Shown in pieces: positions 10,925 to 22,029 of a DNA stretch of 64,000 bases. Source of the DNA: Pachyrhynchus sulphureomaculatus (lineage: Eukaryota; Arthropoda; Insecta; Coleoptera; Curculionidae); contig CM032448.1 of NCBI GenBank assembly GCA_019049505.1, forward strand, positions 11,007,073-11,071,072, written 5' to 3'. A program made the position numbers and the translations under genes. The notes under the pieces were generated by a model. It made no database searches and had not been told where the DNA came from. It was given only the letters and a program-made list of their open reading frames with translations. Position 1 is the stretch's first letter. Each line of letters opens with the position of its first letter.

Positions 10925-11043
10925 ACAAGTGCCTAAAATGCGTCATAGACAAAGGTTCCCTCTACCGATTTTTTATTGAATCGCTAGAATTGCATCTACC
11001 AAAAATGAATTATCGCGGACACGTTCTTACTTGATAGACTGTA

Positions 11044-11805
11044 TGGATAGTTTTTTACATTTCTATAACATGATCCGAAATAAAAATGAGGATTATAAAA
11101 AAATTTTTAAAGTAATTATATTTTGAGTTTAATTAAACGCAAAAAAAAAACAAATCCACGCTAAAATCTAAGTTTGATGCGTTATAAACCTCCTATTTTT
11201 GAAATCTCAGTTCATCCGAGTTTTCCACTGAGACCATTATTATTGTATCATTAGCCAACATTACGAAGGTGAATTTAAAAATCCTGTAAAAAGACAAAGT
11301 GAATAATATTTTTTTGCCAAACCAAAAATTAGTTTCTCAAGATAATCTCCATTGAGAATACATTTGGCCCGCCGAATACAACTTTTTTATTCTCTCAGGA
11401 AAAGAAAATGTTTCGAACAGTGCATTATACTCGTTTACCGCACAAATCACCTCTTTATTCAGCATGAACATCTTTCCGCAAGCCAATTTTTGACGTTAGA
11501 AGACAAAAAAAAATCATTTGGGATCAAATTTGGAGAATAGGGTAGGTGGGGAAGTATTTCAAAGCCAAGTGTTGCACTTTTCCCATTACAATGAAAGGAG
11601 TACTTTTTGTGCGCTAATCTTGGTCACTTCTGTTTCATCTCACTATAAGGGTCAAAATAAATAAAGCCTGAAATTTTTTTTTCTCGAACTTCAACGATAG
11701 TTATCGTTTTTCGATAGAGGTACAAGTATCTTTTTTTTCCTTCTAAATATTTTTCTGCAATATTTCCATTATTTTGGGAATAATCGCTAGTTGAATATTT
11801 ATATA
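11044..11805. other. Unassigned AT-rich sequence
   Basis: The first 22 bases repeat the left flank of the Tc1-like element. No coding potential beyond chance and no terminal repeats were found. Confidence 0.4.
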
Positions 11806-13093
11806 CGAGGGTGGTTTGAGAAGTCCATGCAAAGTCCGAGAGATGGCACCACCGGCACGTATCGAGGTCATGTTTAGTTAGTAGCATCTCTTGAATGAAC
11901 GCACACCAAGTTTCAGCCATATTGGTCTATTTCTTTGTGTTTGGCATTCGTGTGAATCAAGGAAGTCGAGTGATTTTCAAGAAATGGACGAAAAAGAATT
12001 TCGTGTGGTGATTAAACATTACTTTATGAAAGGCAAAACGCCTCAGGAGACTAAAGAGAAGCTTGATAAACATTATGGTGACTCTGCACCTTCGATTAGA
12101 ACAGTTTATAAGTGGTTTCAAAATTTTGGGACTGGCCATATGGGCACAAGTGACGCTGAACGTTCTGGACGGCCTGTGGAGGTTACGACTCCAGAAATCA
12201 TTGATCAAATCCATGATATTGTGATGGATGACAGAAGAGTTAAGGTGCGTGAGATTGCTAGTGCTGTGGGCATCTCGACTAAACGGGTACATAATATTTT
12301 GCATAAACATTTGGACATGAGAAAGCTATCCGCAAGATGGGTGCCGCGATTGCTCACGCTTGACCAAAAACGGAATCGTGTGAAGTGTTGCAAGGATGGT
12401 TTGCAGCTGTTCCAGAAGAATCCGGAGGACTTTAAGCGTCGTTTCGTCACTGTGGATGAAACATGGATACATTACTATACTCCTGAGACCAAACAACAAT
12501 CTAAACAATGGGTTACCAAGGGGAATCTGCACCAAAAAAGGCGAAGACCGTTCCTTCGGCCGGAAAGGTTATGGCGACTGTCTTTGGGATTTGCAAGGAT
12601 AATCCTCATCGACTATCTGGAAAAGGGTAAAACTATTACAGGTGAATAATATTCATCGTTATTGGACCGTTTGAAAACCGAGCTGCAAAAAAACGCCCGC
12701 GATTGGCCCACAAGAAAGTCCTTTTCCATCACGACAACGCACCAGCACACACCTCAGCAGTTGTGGTCGCAAAATTAATGAAAATAGGATTCCAACTCGT
12801 TTCACATCTCTCCTATTCTCCAGACTTGGCTCCCTCGGACTACTATTTGTTCCCCAATTGAAGAAATGGCTGGCGGGTCAAAGATTTTATTCAAACGAGG
12901 AGGTGATTGCAGACACTAATGGATATTTTGCAGACTTGGACAAATCCTATTATTCGGAAGGGATCAACAAACTAGAACATCGTTGGACGAAGTGTATAAG
13001 CCTAAAAGGAGGCTATGTCGAAAAATAAAAAAAGGTTTACCCCAAACACATAAGTAGTTTTTATTTTTGCACGGACTTTTCGAACCAGCCTCG
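11806..13093 (+). mobile_element. Mariner element copy 2 (1288 bp)
   Basis: CGAGGGTGGTTTGAGAAGTC at 11806 and its inverse CGAACCAGCCTCG ending at 13093, with TA at 11804-11805 and 13094-13095. Same family as the copies at 4847 and 30790, opposite in orientation to the first. Confidence 0.95.
11984..13028 (+). pseudogene. Mariner transposase (DD34D), several frameshifts
   Basis: ATG at 11984, preceded by a short leader that is also open. The N-terminal half is complete, including the PEIIDQIHD segment lost in copy 1, the second HTH (EIASAVGIS) and the first catalytic aspartate (VDETWIHYY). After codon ~180 a lost G in the CCAAGGGGAATC tract (near 12520) shifts the frame. Further damage is a TAA in place of the TAT of EYYSS (12646-12648), changes in an A run near 12690, and a lost T near 12860. 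The other two aspartate motifs are present in the shifted frames. The reading resumes to GYVEK and a TAA at 13026-13028. Not functional. Confidence 0.93.
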
Positions 13094-13694
13094 TAAGGTT
13101 CTTTTTATTTATTCAGATTTCGGAAACGAATATGAGATAATTGAGTTAGTTTTTGTTAAAAAAAAGCTAAATGTTTATATTTTTCACTTGAATTTATGCG
13201 GTTGTTGCAAAAATTTAATTTGTTAAAGTTACAAAAATATTTTTTAAACAATTGCGAATTAAACCCTGTTCTAGGTTTCATTCGAAAATAAGATCGCACT
13301 CTTTTAATGTGTAAAACGTCACTGAATAAAGTAAAAAAAAAAAAATAGTAACCTTTTATATTATAAAAGTTATTAATATTTTTCTGATGACGCGCGGCCT
13401 ACTACGCGCTCGTGGATTCTAGCGCGCGAGCCGCTAACGCTGACGCTCTCGAAAAACTCATTAGTTTTTGACGAAGGAATCATAATATAGTCTGATCAAT
13501 GGATCTTTGCAATCATGTGATCAACGCGACATCAAGAATATTCATACGATTCAACCGGCTCGGCTGTCAATTCAGTGTCGGCGGTCTGAGTTTTTTAAAT
13601 GACAGTTCCAAAAGTCAAAATAGAATCATCGAAAACTACGTCACCGCCAACTCTCTTCAGTTTAGTTGCTATCTGAGCCGCGGTCCACTTTTTC
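13094..13694. other. Unassigned sequence
   Basis: No recognisable element. A locally GC-rich stretch at 13388-13445 carries several GCGCG words. The last 90 bases lead into the palindromic repeat that follows. Confidence 0.4.
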
Positions 13695-14346
13695 GTGTTC
13701 CGTACGGAACACTTATGACTTCGGTGTCTATCTGTCTGTCTGTCACACCCAATTTTCTCCGAAATTATTTGTCATAGAAAGTTGAAATTTGGTAATAATA
13801 TAGGAATTGATGACCTCATCAGAGCCGTGCAGTTTTGAAAGTTAAATTTTGACCTAAGGGGTTAGTTTTGGGGGGGTGAAATCGGAAGTGAAAAAAAATT
13901 TTTTTTACTAGGTCATCGAGAGTGTGGTGTCAAATGAAAGCTTGTGAAAACACGAGTAAAAAATATATATGTAAGATAATACTTGCGCACACTTTTATCT
14001 GCATTATTTTTAAAAAATAGCGGAAAATCGCTGTCCCCCCACTTTATCTCGAAAAATACTGATCAAAAAATTTTGAAAAAATTCTGGGATATTCTCCACG
14101 GGGTGTAGATTGAACGAAAATTATCACGAGTGCATTAATAATTTATCTGGTATATAAAAAAAAAACAAAAATTTCAAGGTCATCAATTTTCAGTCAAGAT
14201 TGGAAACAAACTTTGTTGAAAACTCATTTAGGGTGTGTTTTGTGAAGTCACTGATCATTTTATACCACCGTAACAAATTTTTTTAATTTAAAAGCGATAA
14301 ACGTACGGAACACTAATTGTGCAAGTTCAACTTGCACTTGACCGGT
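13695..14346 (+). repeat. Non-autonomous repeat with TACGGAAC palindrome, copy 1
   Basis: Begins with the perfect palindrome GTGTTCCGTACGGAACAC, followed by a short CTGT run (GTCTATCTGTCTGTCTGTC). It ends with CGTACGGAACACTAATTG, a hairpin GTGCAAGTTCAACTTGCAC and TTGACCGGT. No ORF. A second copy at 61052-62299 lies in reverse orientation inside a LINE, which sets the boundaries. The hairpin close to one end and the lack of an obvious target duplication suggest a Helitron-like or related non-autonomous element; the class is not settled. Confidence 0.7.
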
Positions 14347-14529
14347 TATTTTAAATAAACACGTTTTGTTACTACATGATTGAGATCTTACCTAATCAAT
14401 ACATCTCGCAGCTTTTTCAGGAATTAAACTTGAGGTGCATTTTTAAATCTTGTCATAAGCTATGTGTAAATTAATATTACAAATTTTCTTAAAAATGAAC
14501 ACCGAAAAAGGCTTTTATGTTGTTTTTAC
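14347..14529. other. Unassigned
   Basis: AT-rich. ATGTTGTTTTTACAG at its end looks like a 3' splice site for the THAP-like exon that follows. Confidence 0.35.
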
Positions 14530-14755
14530 AGTTGTGAAAGTCGCCTGCAAAAGGATTTAAGTGTAGTTTTTCATGCATTTCCAAAAGCGAATGAGAGTTA
14601 TGTAAATATTACTAATGCTTTTGGGCAAGTGGAAAAAAGTTGACAGACTGGAAGTGTGGAAAAAAGTTCTCCGAATTAAACTAAAAACCCCAATTGAGGC
14701 TAATGTTTGTTTTAAACATTTTAAAAATGAAGATTACATTCTTTCAGATAAATAA
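14530..14755 (+). pseudogene. THAP-type zinc-finger exon remnant
   Basis: After TTTTTACAG the frame reads CESRLQKDLSVVFHAFPK, which has the FHxFP block of THAP DNA-binding domains. After a one-base frame slip near 14635 it continues VDRLEVWKKVLRI...EANVCFKHFKNEDYILSDK and a stop at 14753-14755. The tryptophan and the closing C-x2-H pair (VCFKHF) fit the C2CH finger. The first Cys of the finger would be in an upstream exon that I cannot find. THAP domains are common in P-element-like and other transposases, so this is probably a mobile-element remnant. Confidence 0.6.
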
Positions 14756-14939
14756 AATTATTTATTCTTGAACAATCATTTTTTTTTTGTAATTTTTGTA
14801 CGTGTGTCAAACAAAAATTTCTTATTAGATAACATCTTTCAGATTTTATTTTGATAAAATACTGTCTCAATTATTTTGTATTCATTCACAGTCATCAATA
14901 GTTAATAAAAATTAACCTGTGAAGTAAATCGGTATTTGA

Positions 14940-15437
14940 TTTAAAACCAGTTTTAAATTTTTCTGGTTCAAATGTTTCCAATACTTCTTGACGTTTCTCT
15001 TCCAGGTACATTTGATATCAGTGCAGGTTAAAACATAGCTCGTTACTACAATCAATGTAAAAAATTAATTTTCATACAAAAATTGATATCTAAATATTAG
15101 ATTTTATAGGTTAGAATCTTACCGGTAACAATACAAAAGAGTTGCAAGGACATATTTGCACTTTTCACATTCACCAGCTTTACCAAAGTATTTCAGTTCT
15201 ACAGTTGAATGTCCGATTTATCTCAAACAATACTGTTCACAATTGGGCTGTGGATATACATGCTGCTTGAATTTTCGTTATGTTGGGCGCCACAGTTTTG
15301 TCATCGATTATTCCACATAAAAGATTTGATTTTAAAAGTTTTTCACCGAGTGTGAAATTCCTTTGAGCAGGATTTGTACCCGCCCATTTGCAAATATTGC
15401 CAATCGTAAGTAATATTTTTGAAAAATAGTGTCCCAC
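14940..15437 (-). pseudogene. Two-exon zinc-finger protein remnant of unknown repetitive family
   Basis: Minus-strand exon from 15437 to about 15123 reads KLLKSNLLCGIIDDKTVAPN, then CEQYCLR, a stop, and GKAGECEKCKYVLATLLYCY, ending at a clean donor (CCG|GTAAGATT). A second exon from about 15047 reads SYVLTCTDIKCTWKR with two C-x4-C style cysteines. The Cys pattern and CTDIKCTWK look like a SWIM/zinc-knuckle region of an uncharacterised protein family repeated in arthropod genomes. That resemblance is from memory and I do not assign a function. It is broken by at least one in-frame stop near 15210. Confidence 0.4.
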
Positions 15438-15529
15438 TTCCTACGCTCCTCATGATACGAATTTTAATCTGCACCTATATTTCGGTCATCTTATTAATAA
15501 TCATAGCAGGCTCCACCCACAGATAAGAG

Positions 15530-15918
15530 TAGTGTTGCCAGGTCCAGTATGCCAAAGTTTGGGGTGGAAAGTTAAAAAAATCAGGATTTTGTTGGTCCAA
15601 TCGGGACAACTAAAGAAAACAAGGTTCTTATAAATTAACGTTTATTTTTATCGTGAAAATAATGGTAAAGTAGTACAATTGGCAGTATGTATTTGGTAAC
15701 TAACTTCTATAAGCCTTTCTTACATATAACGAAACGGGCCTTCGTGATACCTACATCGCGCTATTCGCAGTCACAAAACGATACGCATGAATAATTACCG
15801 ATTGACTCAAAATGGGGACATTCGGCGTCCCGATCAAGGGTGAATCGGGACGTGTACACAGACTCCTAAAAATCGAAATCGGGACATCCCTCGCAAATCG
15901 GGACACCTGGCAACGCTA
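15530..15918. repeat. MITE-like unit with GTTGCCAGG inverted ends
   Basis: TAGTGTTGCCAGGT at 15530 and its near-inverse ACCTGGCAACGCTA ending at 15918 (one mismatch). The inside is non-coding and repeats TCGGGAC words. Length 389 bp. Similar 'loss of identity to GGGACA' repeats are common in insects, but I do not assign a superfamily. No clear target duplication. Confidence 0.5.
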
Positions 15919-16220
15919 GGTAAGATCTCAATACTCAGCTTTATCTGTTTCTACCACGTGAGAAACCAAGTACTTACGTTAGCTGTGAACAAATAACTGC
16001 GCGTTTCGTTAGGCCGCTTAACAAAAATTTCCGGCTATTTTGTAGAAATTTACCAGACTTATTAATCCACTCTTGTATTTTTTTACATTTGTCTATATGT
16101 ATACTCTAATATTTAAGATAGAATGCCTTCTGAACATATGTTTAACTTACTCCTCGAATCCATTTTTACAATATTCAACTCGCTTACCGAAAACTGACAA
16201 AATAGCAAAACATAATTAGG

Positions 16221-16400
16221 AAATTCTTACCGAACTTTTAACCCGAGAAAATTGGTCAATTTGCTTTCAGCAACGACTACAGATTGATCGATAATGGAGT
16301 CGCAATTACAGCGCCAAAGGAAAACAATAAAATTGGAAAACCAAGTGGAAAGTAAGTTTCAATTTAGTTTCGCAAGGTTTTCCAAATATATTTTTGGTTA
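16221..16400 (+). repeat. Left arm of a distant inverted repeat
   Basis: About 180 bp, from AAATTCTTACCGAACTTTTA to GGTTTTCCAAATATATTT, is matched in inverse by 22030-22220. Shared blocks include GACAGATTGATCGATAAT-type (here CTACAGATTGATCGATAATG), GTCGCAATT and TTTCAATTTAGTTTC. Identity is high but imperfect. An ATG reading MESQLQRQRKTIKLENQVE with GTAAGT after it lies inside, so it may hold a first exon; the other arm lacks the ATG. Confidence 0.6.
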
Positions 16401-16499
16401 GAGAAATTAAACAGAGTATACTATTAAATAGGGGTAAGTGGATAAAGTAGATGATAGTCCAAAAGATGAGGCTAGTTTTTTAATGTAATGAAAGACTTG

Positions 16500-16972
16500 T
16501 TTTTGTCAAATTTCCACTTTATTTAGTTTCACTGAAACTGTATGACGCGTTTCGCTATACTATAACTTCGTCTGATACAAAATGATATTTGAATATTAGT
16601 GTTGTTACAATTTATACAAATTCCCTAAGGTAGCTAGGTAATAAAATTAATACTATATGCTAATGAATATTGCTGGGAAATCCATTCTGAATATTAATTG
16701 TATAAATTGAGTAAAGGTGAGTTACCATGGGCCAGACAGGTATCTTTTTGTTCGTTTAAGATTATGTCTGAATTTTTAATTCTATTTGTTTCTAAATTCT
16801 CTAATAAGTTTAATTTTACGCCTTTGTTTTGTATGTGTAGAATTTTAAATTTATCGTCAAAAAGATGATTTGATTCTGTTAAATGATTACTGTACGCTGA
16901 GTCGTTTTTGTTTTTTAAATAGCTTCTTTTATGTTCTGAAATCCGAGTTTCGAATGAGCGACTTGTCAAGGG
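16500..16972 (-). mobile_element. Penelope-like element, 3' terminal piece 1
   Basis: Minus strand, 5'-truncated at about 16972. The ORF of 91 codons (16969-16694) is the last part of a GIY-YIG endonuclease domain: SRSFETRISEHKRSYLKNK, then an HLTESNHLF block and a C-terminal LLEN-type helix region, followed by a stop. The 3' untranslated region contains the GAAACGCG-type motif (GCGTTTCGC at 16545, plus strand) that also marks the other two Penelope-like tails here (25925 and about 44570). The catalytic Arg-bearing helix is kept, but the GIY and YIG strands are lost. Confidence 0.75.
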
Positions 16973-17177
16973 TCAATGTTTAGGCCGCCGCGCCGGTGGT
17001 TTTCCCCAAATAAATTTTATTATTTTATGGTCAGTAAAAACCAGTCAGTAAACCCCAGACGGCCAACAGAGCATACATGTATTATTAATTTATTAGATTT
17101 CATTTTTGGTTGTGCTTTTAAAGTGGTTACGTCGATTCGTGCTTTTTATCTTGTGAGTCGTATTTTACTACAGTGAA

Positions 17178-19002
17178 ATGCCCAAGGCCAGTAGTGTGTC
17201 AGTGTGGATTAAACCATACAAAGAACTAAGAATAGATATGGGAAAAATCTACTGTTCTGCATCTGTTAAAATTGTAAGTATAATCTTTGAATACCTGTTA
17301 AATATACAGGGTATTTCATTTTCGTTTAATATTTAAACATAACGAAAATTTTGTCAGGATTTTGCCGTTGATGCTATTTTCAATGTTATTTAAGTTATTT
17401 TTGTTCCATTTAACGAACAAAATTTCTATTAACGAAACCACAAAATAGAAATACATACGTATGTATGTACAGGGTAATCTAATATAAAAAAGGTACAAAG
17501 CAGAATTTTAATTTTTGCCTGCCCTAAGTACCTAGTTTTCTATTTAACGAAATTTTTATTTAACGAATTTTAATTAAATTTTCTTTTTTTTATTGCAGAT
17601 ACCATGCGATAAAAAATTTCAAATAGAGCAACACGTGAAAACTGCTTGCCATATTGCCAAATTGAGTAAGACGAAACCTGGAAATAGGCCACAACACACA
17701 TTAATGCAATGTTACCAATCAACGTACAAAAATAAAGAGCTAATTGAACAAGACATCTTTAACCGAGATCTATGCCGTGCAATAATGACATCAAACATTC
17801 CGTTATCGAAGCTACGTAATCAAAACTTTACTTCCTTCCTCCAGAAGTATTGCAAATTTAATATCCCAGGTGAAACAACAAAACGGAGAAACGACGTAAC
17901 CTCCTTGTATTCACAGGTAATTGAGGAAATTAAAGGTAAAATTCGCAACGAACATTTTTACATATGTATTGATGAAACCACCGATTCAAGAGGACGGTAT
18001 ATTGCGCATTTATTGATTGGAGTTCTTAGCGACGATATTTTGCCAAAATCTTATCTGATTGTTTCCAAACAGTTAGAAAAAACAAATGCATTGACAGTGG
18101 CCAGATTTGTTCGAGAGGAACTATCGAAGTTTTTTCTTCCTACGCCTGTTCCAGGAGATAATTTTTTGCTTATTTTGTCAGATGCAGTACCGTACATGAT
18201 AAAGTCCGGGCAAAATTTGAAAAATTTTTATCCAAACTTAATACATGTCTCACTCATGCTTTAAATAGGGTTGCTGAGGAAATTAGGAATCATTTTCCAC
18301 TTGTGAATAGCTTAATTTCTAACATGAAGAAAATTTTCCTTAAAGCGCCTTTAAGGATTCAGTTCTACAAAGAAAAACTACCAAACACTCCTCTTCCACC
18401 TCAGCCTGTTATTACAAGATGGGGCACTTGATTGGAAGCAACATTTTTTTTATTGTGACAACTTCTGTCAACTAGATGGTCTAATTGCAGAATTATCAGA
18501 CGAATCTTCCCAATCCCTTACAGAACTTAAACCATTATTCAAAAACAAGGAGATAAAACAACAACTTTCCTTTCTTAAAACAAATTATAGCTTTGTTTCT
18601 AAAACCATAACTCAAATGGAGGAATCTAATTTGCCATTAACCCGAAGTGTTCAACTAATAAAACAATGTGAGGTCGCTTTTGAAAATGTCGCAGGTAAAA
18701 TTGTGAGCAAAATTTTTCAAAAATTTCGGGATGTTATGGAAAAAAATAGTGGGTTTCAATTTGTCAGCCAAGTAGCTAATGTTTTAAAGGGGGATTTTAC
18801 TGATTCCATTGATTTAGATCCTATGCTATTAAAAAATTTTAAAAACGCCCCTATTACATCAGTCGATGTGGAAAGGACTTTCTCAATTTATAAATTTTTA
18901 TACAACTATAGAAGACAAAACTTTTTAATGGAGAATTTGCATCGCCCTGTATGTATCAAATTTAAAATGTATGTTTTATTCTGCTGTTTACTACGTATAT
19001 AA
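17178..19002 (+). pseudogene. hAT transposase (CGGBP1-like type) with one intron, broken
   Basis: First exon 17178-17273 starts MPKASSVSVWIKPYKEL and ends SASVKI at a GTAAGT donor. The intron ends TTTATTGCAG at 17598. The second exon continues PCDKKFQIEQHVKTACH, so the intron splits a BED/C2H2-like finger. The core follows with ICIDETTDSRGRYIAH (first catalytic aspartate) and an ILSDAVPYMIK stretch (second). A small deletion near 18240 shifts the frame into TCLTHALNRVAEEIRNHF, and a TGA follows ITRWGT near 18430. The last block, open from 18616, ends with the hAT dimerisation signature APITSVDVERTFSIYKFL. The order and motifs are those of hAT transposases; two lesions make it non-functional. 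Terminal repeats were not identified. Confidence 0.8.
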
Positions 19003-19369
19003 ATTTTTATAATATGTACCTACATTATTATTATTATTATATGTTCATCTTTAAGTAAAGTAATAAAATACATTATTATTTATATTTTTATTTTTTACTT
19101 TGTATAATATTATATTTAGATTTAGTTCATTCACCCTGTATATTTAAAATGGGTTTTTTTATCGCTACATTTGTATGGTACTCGTATTATGTAATCTGAA
19201 ACAATAAATTTACATTTTTCAAGTCTATTTCGATTTTTTTTACTGCATATTTACAACATGTATGTGCATATTTTGAGAAAATTATTTGCATATTTATGCG
19301 CATATTTTAAAGTTTTTCACTTGCATATTTGGGTTTCCTTAGTTATAAATATTGACTTTTTATTTACGA
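19003..19369. other. Unassigned AT-rich sequence
   Basis: Contains a short (ATT)n run near 19025 and AT-rich DNA with ATGTGCATATTT words. Possibly the 3' part of the hAT element. Confidence 0.4.
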
Positions 19370-19589
19370 CTAGCTGTGCCCGCGGTTCCGCTCGCGTGGA
19401 CTTCGTTTACTACTACCGTCGCTGCTCATTCCTTATATTACCTAACGTAATAAAATATATCCTCTAACCTGACCAGAAAACATGTATTAATTTAAAAAAA
19501 CACGTAAATCGGATAAAGTAGTTCGCGGGTAATAAGCGCACTAACGGACAGACAGACAGAGAGACCTGGTATTTAATATATATTATAGA
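19370..19589 (-). mobile_element. Helitron-like solo unit (220 bp), minimal complete copy
   Basis: Read on the minus strand it starts TCTATAATATATATTAAATA, has a short (CTGT)n run, GTTAGTGCGCTTATTACCC, TTTATCCGATTTACGTG, the GGTCAGGTTAGAG block, GTAATATAAGGAATGAGC, and ends with CGCGAGCGGAACCGCG, seven bases, and CTAG. It therefore has one head and one tail with no minisatellite and no extra heads. This defines the basic unit from which the long arrays (2035, 19816, 41390, 45971) appear to have grown. Confidence 0.75.
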
Positions 19590-19815
19590 TAACCCATATT
19601 TCTTCTATATCTGTGAGCTACACACATTTACTAAAATCAGCTGTGCGCTGACGGTATTTCAAACTTCCCGCGTAGTATGACGTTGCGAAGTCGCGAACTC
19701 TTATTTAATAAGTTTTGCGAGGAAAACTGAAAATGATCTTGCTATAATTTTCTTTACGGAAAAATGTTTGTTATATTTTTATTTAAGTTTTTCGAAACAA
19801 TCGTAAGAAAATTGC

Positions 19816-21626
19816 CATTGTTATATAATATATATAAAATGCAACGTCTCTCTGTCTGTCTGTCTCTCTGTCTGTCTGTCTGTCTGTCCGTTAGTGCGCC
19901 TATCACTGAAGAACCACTTATCCGATTTACGTACTTTTTTTTTAAAACATACATATGTTCTCTGGCCAGGTTATAGGCTATATTTTATTACGATAGGTAG
20001 CATAAGGAATGAGCAGTGACGTAAAATAGTGAATGATGTCAGAAATAAGTTTGCCGCTAGCGCGTGCCTTTGCAATACACAGCGTAAACCATTAAATATG
20101 GAACAATATTATGTAGCAAAGAATATCTGTAATGTATAATCTATAATATATATAAAATGCAATGTCTCTCTGTCTGTCTGTCTGTCTGTCCATTAGTGCG
20201 TTTATCACACGGGAACCACTTATCCGATTTACCTGTCTTTTTTTAAATTCATACATATATTTTTGGCCAGGTTATATAATAATAATAATAATCTATATCT
20301 ATAATATATATAAAATGCAATGTTTGTCTGTCTGTCCGTTAATACGCTTATCCCTCGAGAACCACTTATCCGATTTACATGATTTTTTAAATTCATACAT
20401 ATGTTCTCTGACCAGTTTATAGGTATATATTTTATTACATCTATAATTTATATAAAATGCAACGCATCTCTCTCTGTCTGTCTGTCCGTTAGTGCGCTTA
20501 TCACTGGAGAACCACTTATCCGATTTTCGTACTTTTTTTTTTAAAAACATACATATGTTCTCCGGCCAGGTTATCGGCTATATTTTATTTCGATAGGCCT
20601 CATAAGGAATGAGCAGTGACAATAATAGTAAATGAAGTCGGACAAAGTTTGCCGCTAGCGTGTTTCTCTTGCAATACACAGTCCAAACCATTAAATATGG
20701 AACAATATTATGTAGCAGAGAATATCTATAATATATATAAAATGCAATGTCTCTCTGTCTGTCTGTCCGTCCGTTAGTGTGATTATCACTGGAGAACCAC
20801 TTATCCGATTTACGTGCTTTTTTTTTAAACATACGTATGTTCTCTCGCCAGGTTATAGGATATATTTTATTAGGTGACATAAGGAATAAACAGTGACGAT
20901 AATAGTGAATCAAGTCGGAGAAAAGTTTGCCGCTAGCGCGTTCTCTTGCAATCCACTTCCTAAAACATTAAATATGGAACAATATCATGTAGCAAAGAAT
21001 ACAATATATATAAAATGCAACGTTCCTCTGTCTGTCTGTCTGTCTGTTAGTGCGCTTATCACTCGAGAACCACTTATCCGATTTACGTGTTTTTATAAAT
21101 TTATACGTATGTTCTATATAATTCAATATAAGCCTAGATAATGGGAGATAAGGTGAGATAATGGGAGATAAGGAGAAATAATGGGAGATAAGTCGAGATA
21201 AGCCTCGATAATGGGAGATAATGGGAGATAATTATAAATAATGGGAGATAGGGGGAGATAATGTGAGATAAGTAGAGATAAGTCTAGATAATGGGAGTTA
21301 TGGTGAGATAATGGGAGATAAGGAGAAATTATGGGAGATAAGGAAAAATAATGGGAGATAAGTCGAGATAAGCCTAGATAATGGGAAATAAGGTGAGATA
21401 ATGGGAGATAAGAAGAAATAATGGGAGATAAGGAGAAATAATGGGAGATGAGCAGAGATAAGCCTAGATAATGGAAATTATGTAGGGATAATGGGAAATA
21501 AGGAGAAATATTAGGAGATAAGGAGAAATAATGGGAGATATTTTATTACGTTGGGTAACATAAGGAATAAGCAGTGACGATAGTAGTGAATCAAGTCCAC
21601 GCGAGCGGAGCCGCGGGCCCGGCTAG
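19816..21626 (+). mobile_element. Helitron-like array 2
   Basis: Five head units (near 19825, 20145, 20300, 20445 and 20730) plus a sixth at about 21004, each with TATATAAAATGCAA, a (CTGT)n run, ACCACTTATCCGATTTACGT and a GGCCAGGTTATAG block. Then comes the GATAA minisatellite (21120-21540) and the tail ending CGCGAGCGGAGCCGCG, eight bases, CTAG at 21623-21626. The TTATATAATA at the left edge is also found directly after CTAG on the right, a chance or real flank duplication. Confidence 0.7.
21120..21540 (+). repeat. GATAA-rich minisatellite of array 2
   Basis: Same 18-20 bp unit as at 3010-4075, fewer copies, with AAGCCTAGATAATGGGAGAT recurring every 100-200 bp. Confidence 0.85.
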
Positions 21627-22029
21627 TTATATAATAAAACATCCGTTTTAAGATAGGTCCGGGTAGGGTTCGTACGTTTAAAATTCAAATTTTAACAGGC
21701 AATATTTACAAATTTAGTGCCGTAAGGAGTATTGAAATTTTTTCTAGGTGTAAAGGACACTAATGAATAGGTATATCCAAATTTTCCAGATAATCATAAG
21801 AAAATTTATTTTCTTGGGAACGTCCTTAAAATATTACCACAAGCAAGAATGGCCCCGAAAAATTGAAAATATGCAAGCTTATTGCATAAGGCTGCATACT
21901 TTCAAATTTCACCAATTACTAATATATAAACTACAACGTGAGGAGGCTTCCTAATGGGAATAAATCATGCACAAAAAACTGTCTTAAACTATTAGCTCCC
22001 GTGATTCACTTAGCCGTACATAATAGTAT
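21627..22029. other. Unassigned sequence
   Basis: No recognisable gene or terminal repeat. A 63-codon open stretch at 21763 has no recognisable domain and is probably chance. Confidence 0.4.

Larger units (their letters stand above)
8512..11041 (-). mobile_element. Tc1-like transposon remnant holding later insertions
   Basis: The inverted ends CAGTCTGTCAAGTAAGAACG (8512) and CGTTCTTACTTGATAGACTG (ending 11041) are flanked by TA on both sides. True Tc1 sequence remains at 8512 to about 8600 and 10316-11041. Between them lie a CR1-type LINE piece and a Merlin-like element. The original element was also deleted in the middle of its transposase. Confidence 0.8.

Noticed and set aside
11205..11240. 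Right end of the Tigger-like element (TTCATCCGAGTTTTCC)
   Set aside because: Only a weak resemblance to the left end and separated by more than 3.5 kb of other elements; no TA target pairing.
19754..19976. Frames with LSVCLSVCLS or DRQTDRQTDR repeats
   Set aside because: Translations of the (CTGT)n/(ACAG)n runs in Helitron-like heads; the same applies to similar frames at 20162, 45860 and 62136.
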